Shown: one piece after another, positions 62,002 through 64,000 of the stretch | Numbering within the stretch: position 1 is the first letter of the stretch | How the letters are laid out: each line of letters begins with the position of its first letter | NCBI RefSeq assembly: GCF_942548115.1 | Contig: NZ_OW824151.1 | Coordinates: 992,001-1,056,000, forward strand | Direction: 5' to 3' | Source of the DNA: Aeromicrobium sp. Leaf245 | Lineage (GTDB): Bacteria > Actinomycetota > Actinomycetes > Propionibacteriales > Nocardioidaceae | DNA length: 64,000 nucleotides | Notes under the pieces: model-generated | Told to the model about the DNA's origin: nothing | What the model saw: the letters and a program-made list of their open reading frames with translations, nothing else | Databases searched by the model: none | Position numbers and translations under genes: made by a program

Positions 62002-63228
62002 TCAGCCCTTCGTGTACTTGTCCATGCAGGTCTTGAACCGAGCAGCGTGGGTGCTGAGCGGGAGAGCGGAGACCTCGAGCGCGCAGCGCAGGTTGGCCTC
62101 GGTGGCCGAGAGCAGGTCCGTCACCGGCTTGGTGACGGGTGCCAGGGGCGTGTTCTCGACCGCGCCCTGGACGGCACCGCCGACCGTGGAGCCGCCACCG
62201 CCGGAGGACCCACCCGTGGAGCCGCCGGTCGAGCCCGTGCCACCGCCGGTGGAGCCACCGGTGGACCCGGTCCCGCCGCCGGTCGAGCCGCTGCCGCCGG
62301 TCGATCCGCTTCCCGATCCGCCCTTCGACCCGCCGGACGCCTCGCTCTGGCGGACCTTCTTCTCCTTCTTGGCGGCGTCGGTGCGCTGGGCCGGCGTGAG
62401 GGTCTGGTCGAACGAGCGGCTGGTGAGGACCGAGCCCGTGGAGGTGCCGTTGGGAGTGGCGGTGAAGTCGCCGCCGGCGTAGGCCTTGCTGATGCTCAGC
62501 ACGAGGTCGACGTAGGAGGAGGAGTTGTTGTAGCGCCGCACGGCCGCTGCCGCGTCGCCCTCGTCGGAGAGGTCGCCGCTGCCCGAGCACAGGTAGATGC
62601 CCGACGCGGTGGCGGCGTCGTTGATGTTCTGGGGGTCCTTCTTGCCGTCACCGTCGGCGTCGACGCCGACCGAGCGCCAGGTGCCGGGGATGAACTGCAT
62701 CGGGCCGACCGCACGGTCGTAGACCGAGTCCTTGTCGAGCGCGCCGTTGTCGCTGTCGGTGATCTTCGCGACGCCGTCGCGGCCGTCGAGCGGGATGCCG
62801 TAGATGCCGGGCTTGGCCACGCCCTTGGAGTCGAGCGCGTTGCCGCCGGTGCGGCCGTGGTTGGACTCGACGCGGCCGATCGCGGCGACGAGGTTCCAGG
62901 GCAGGTTGCAGGAGGCGTCGGCCTTGGCGAGCAGCGTCTCGGCGCGACGGTAGGCGTAGAGCGCGGAGGACGGGATGCCGTTGGTGGACAGCGTGGCCAG
63001 GGTGCCGGAGGCACCGGCGCGCGAGTCGACGCCCGCGGGCTCGGCCTGGACGCTGGCCGGCTTCTCGAACGCCGTGGCGGGCACGTCGGGGACCTCGTCG
63101 GCGCTGACCCGGTCGTCCGCCGTGGCGAGACCGGAGTTGCTGATGGCGGCACCCCAGGCGACGACGAGCAGGCTCATCGGCACCAGGGCGCTGGCCTTCT
63201 GCCAGCGGCTGAGCTTGCGTGCTCCCAT
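62002..63228 (-). CDS. Secreted lytic transglycosylase with Gly/Ser/Thr linker
   Basis: A 408-aa peptidoglycan hydrolase. Signal peptide: basic MGARKLSRWQKA, hydrophobic core about residues 14-31, cleavage probably near SGLATA. The catalytic domain (about 80-260, SLT_2/MltB-like) has VAAIGRVESNHGR with the catalytic Glu and VGPMQFIPGTWRSVG. Residues about 300-355 are a Gly/Ser/Thr repeat linker (GGSTGGGTGSTGG pattern), and the C-terminus has two cysteines (LRCALE and FKTCMDK). GAGGGA before ATG 63228. Likely works in wall turnover. Confidence 0.88.
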   Translation of the reverse strand: MGARKLSRWQKASALVPMSLLVVAWGAAISNSGLATADDRVSADEVPDVPATAFEKPASVQAEPAGVDSRAGASGTLATLSTNGIPSSALYAYRRAETLLAKADASCNLPWNLVAAIGRVESNHGRTGGNALDSKGVAKPGIYGIPLDGRDGVAKITDSDNGALDKDSVYDRAVGPMQFIPGTWRSVGVDADGDGKKDPQNINDAATASGIYLCSGSGDLSDEGDAAAAVRRYNNSSSYVDLVLSISKAYAGGDFTATPNGTSTGSVLTSRSFDQTLTPAQRTDAAKKEKKVRQSEASGGSKGGSGSGSTGGSGSTGGGTGSTGGSTGGGTGSTGGSTGGSSGGGGSTVGGAVQGAVENTPLAPVTKPVTDLLSATEANLRCALEVSALPLSTHAARFKTCMDKYTKG

Positions 63229-63434
63229 GCGTCTCGTCCCTCCCGTGACAGCGTGGCTCGCGTCACAGTAAACAGATGTTACCTGCTGGTGCGGCTTCGC
63301 AGGTGTGGCCCTCGTCTCACCAACGAGACGGATCACCGCAAGGTTACGGCGAACGAGGGACGACGGCATCCCTCTCCCGGGGTGGAAGGGGGCGTGGGGC
63401 CTCCTCCTCGGGCACGGCTTGAGACACTGGATCC
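63229..63434. promoter_or_regulatory. Intergenic region between transglycosylase and hemL with three inverted repeats
   Basis: This divergent 206-nt region holds GTGAC-A-GCG/CGC-G-TCAC (63244-63266), CCTGC/GCAGG (about 63282-63303) and CGTCTC/GAGACG (63313-63330). An AT-richer palindrome-like GTAAACAGATGTTAC (63267-63281) lies in front of the transglycosylase gene and could be a regulator site. On the hemL side GACACT (63423-63428) ends six nt before the hemL ATG. No riboswitch consensus was recognised. Confidence 0.45.
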
Positions 63435-64000
63435 ATGGCCCCCACTCCCGTGTCCCAGCAGTGGTTCGACCGCGCCGTGCAGGTCTCGCCCGGCGGTGTG
63501 AACTCCCCGGTGCGAGCGTTCCGTGCGGTGGGGGGCACCCCGCGCTTCATGGTCTCGGCCCAGGGGGCCTGGCTGCGCGACGCCGACGACACCGAGTACC
63601 TCGACCTCGTGGGGTCCTGGGGCCCGATGCTGCTCGGCCACGCGCACCCCGAGGTGATCGCCGCGGTCACGGCCGCGGCGGCCCGCGGCACCTCGTTCGG
63701 CACGCCCAGCCCGCCCGAGGTGGAGCTGGCCGAGGAGATCGTCGGCCGCGCTCCCGTCGAGCAGGTCCGGCTGGTCACGTCGGGCACGGAGGCGACCATG
63801 TCGGCCATCCGCCTGGCCCGCGGCTTCACCGGGCGCAGCCGGGTGGTCAAGTTCGCCGGCTGCTACCACGGGCACGTCGACTCCCTCCTGGCCGAGGCCG
63901 GGTCGGGCGTGGTCACGCTCGGGCTCCCCGGCTCGCCCGGGATCCCCGCCCACGTCACCGCCGACACGATCGTGCTCCCGTTCAACGACCGCGACGCCGT
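63435..64000 (+). CDS. hemL: Glutamate-1-semialdehyde 2,1-aminomutase (3' partial)
   Basis: Converts glutamate-1-semialdehyde, the HemA product, to 5-aminolevulinate, the HemB substrate. The visible 188 residues show [50 protein letters not shown] and [14 protein letters not shown], all diagnostic of class III aminotransferase HemL. The gene runs off the window before the PLP lysine. ATG 63435 has no ribosome-binding site; a GACACT box ends six nt upstream, so it is probably leaderless and controlled apart from the rex-hem operon. Confidence 0.95.
   Translation, partial: MAPTPVSQQWFDRAVQVSPGGVNSPVRAFRAVGGTPRFMVSAQGAWLRDADDTEYLDLVGSWGPMLLGHAHPEVIAAVTAAAARGTSFGTPSPPEVELAEEIVGRAPVEQVRLVTSGTEATMSAIRLARGFTGRSRVVKFAGCYHGHVDSLLAEAGSGVVTLGLPGSPGIPAHVTADTIVLPFNDRDA

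Noticed and set aside
63229-63370. ydaO-type c-di-AMP riboswitch upstream of the transglycosylase
   Set aside because: The conserved internal motifs of that riboswitch could not be found; only short unrelated hairpins are present.

Overview
The window is very GC-rich, densely coded DNA with GTG starts, many ATGA/GTGA overlaps and TANNNT -10 boxes a few bases from start codons. Together with the gene content (a BldN-type ECF sigma factor with a DUF5667 partner, Rex with a heme operon, ClpC, DisA, bS22, DUF222/HNH) this points to an actinomycete, most likely Propionibacteriales/Nocardioidaceae (Aeromicrobium- or Nocardioides-like). The family-level placement is inference. No rRNA, tRNA or CRISPR array was seen.

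The backbone consists of two blocks that, from memory of M. tuberculosis gene order, match conserved actinobacterial neighbourhoods. Block 1 (1-17.7 kb, then lysS, clpC, mutY, disA and radA up to 40.7 kb) resembles the Rv3626c-Rv3585 region: DUF2342 protease, tilS, hpt, ftsH, folE-folP-[NTF2-like]-folB-folK-DUF3180, DUF2520 protein, panC-panD-coaX, lysS, clpC, mutY, disA, radA. Block 2 (41.7-64 kb) resembles Rv0495c-Rv0524: Cys-rich protein, Ppx/GppA, sugar-phosphate isomerase, proC, small HTH protein, bS22, SDR, acyltransferase, SerB-like phosphatase, glutaredoxin-like protein, rex-hemA-hemC-hemD-hemB, hemL.

Accessory segments interrupt these blocks and often lie beside intergenic repeats: (i) 8.2-14.5 kb: a four-copy palindromic array, then DUF885 hydrolase, polysaccharide pyruvyl transferase, ilvA and a GT2 glycosyltransferase; (ii) 17.7-23.3 kb: ankyrin protein, a second repeat family, DUF222/HNH protein, TetR regulator, two csbD genes and a NhaA-DsbA fusion; (iii) 25-33.2 kb: a membrane protein, a TauD-type dioxygenase and a full fructose PTS set (ptsI divergent from fruR-fruK-fruA-ptsH); (iv) 44.4-46.1 kb: LysE and BASS-type transporters.

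Functionally the window encodes folate, pantothenate/CoA and tetrapyrrole synthesis, proline and isoleucine steps, fructose uptake, protein quality control (FtsH, ClpC), DNA repair and c-di-AMP signalling (MutY, RadA, DisA), and cell-envelope enzymes. Regulatory sites readable by eye include a Rex-like operator in the rex promoter, a TetR-type double palindrome over the csbD promoter, tandem 10-bp repeats at the ptsI promoter, and several hairpin terminators.

The most unusual structure is a dispersed composite intergenic element of about 86 nt found three times (38.1, 40.8 and 45.0 kb), with invariant internal spacing of 39 and 31 nt and arms that could form alternative hairpins. A second candidate novelty is a 50-codon ORF joined by ATGA overlaps between the ECF sigma gene and its DUF5667 partner.
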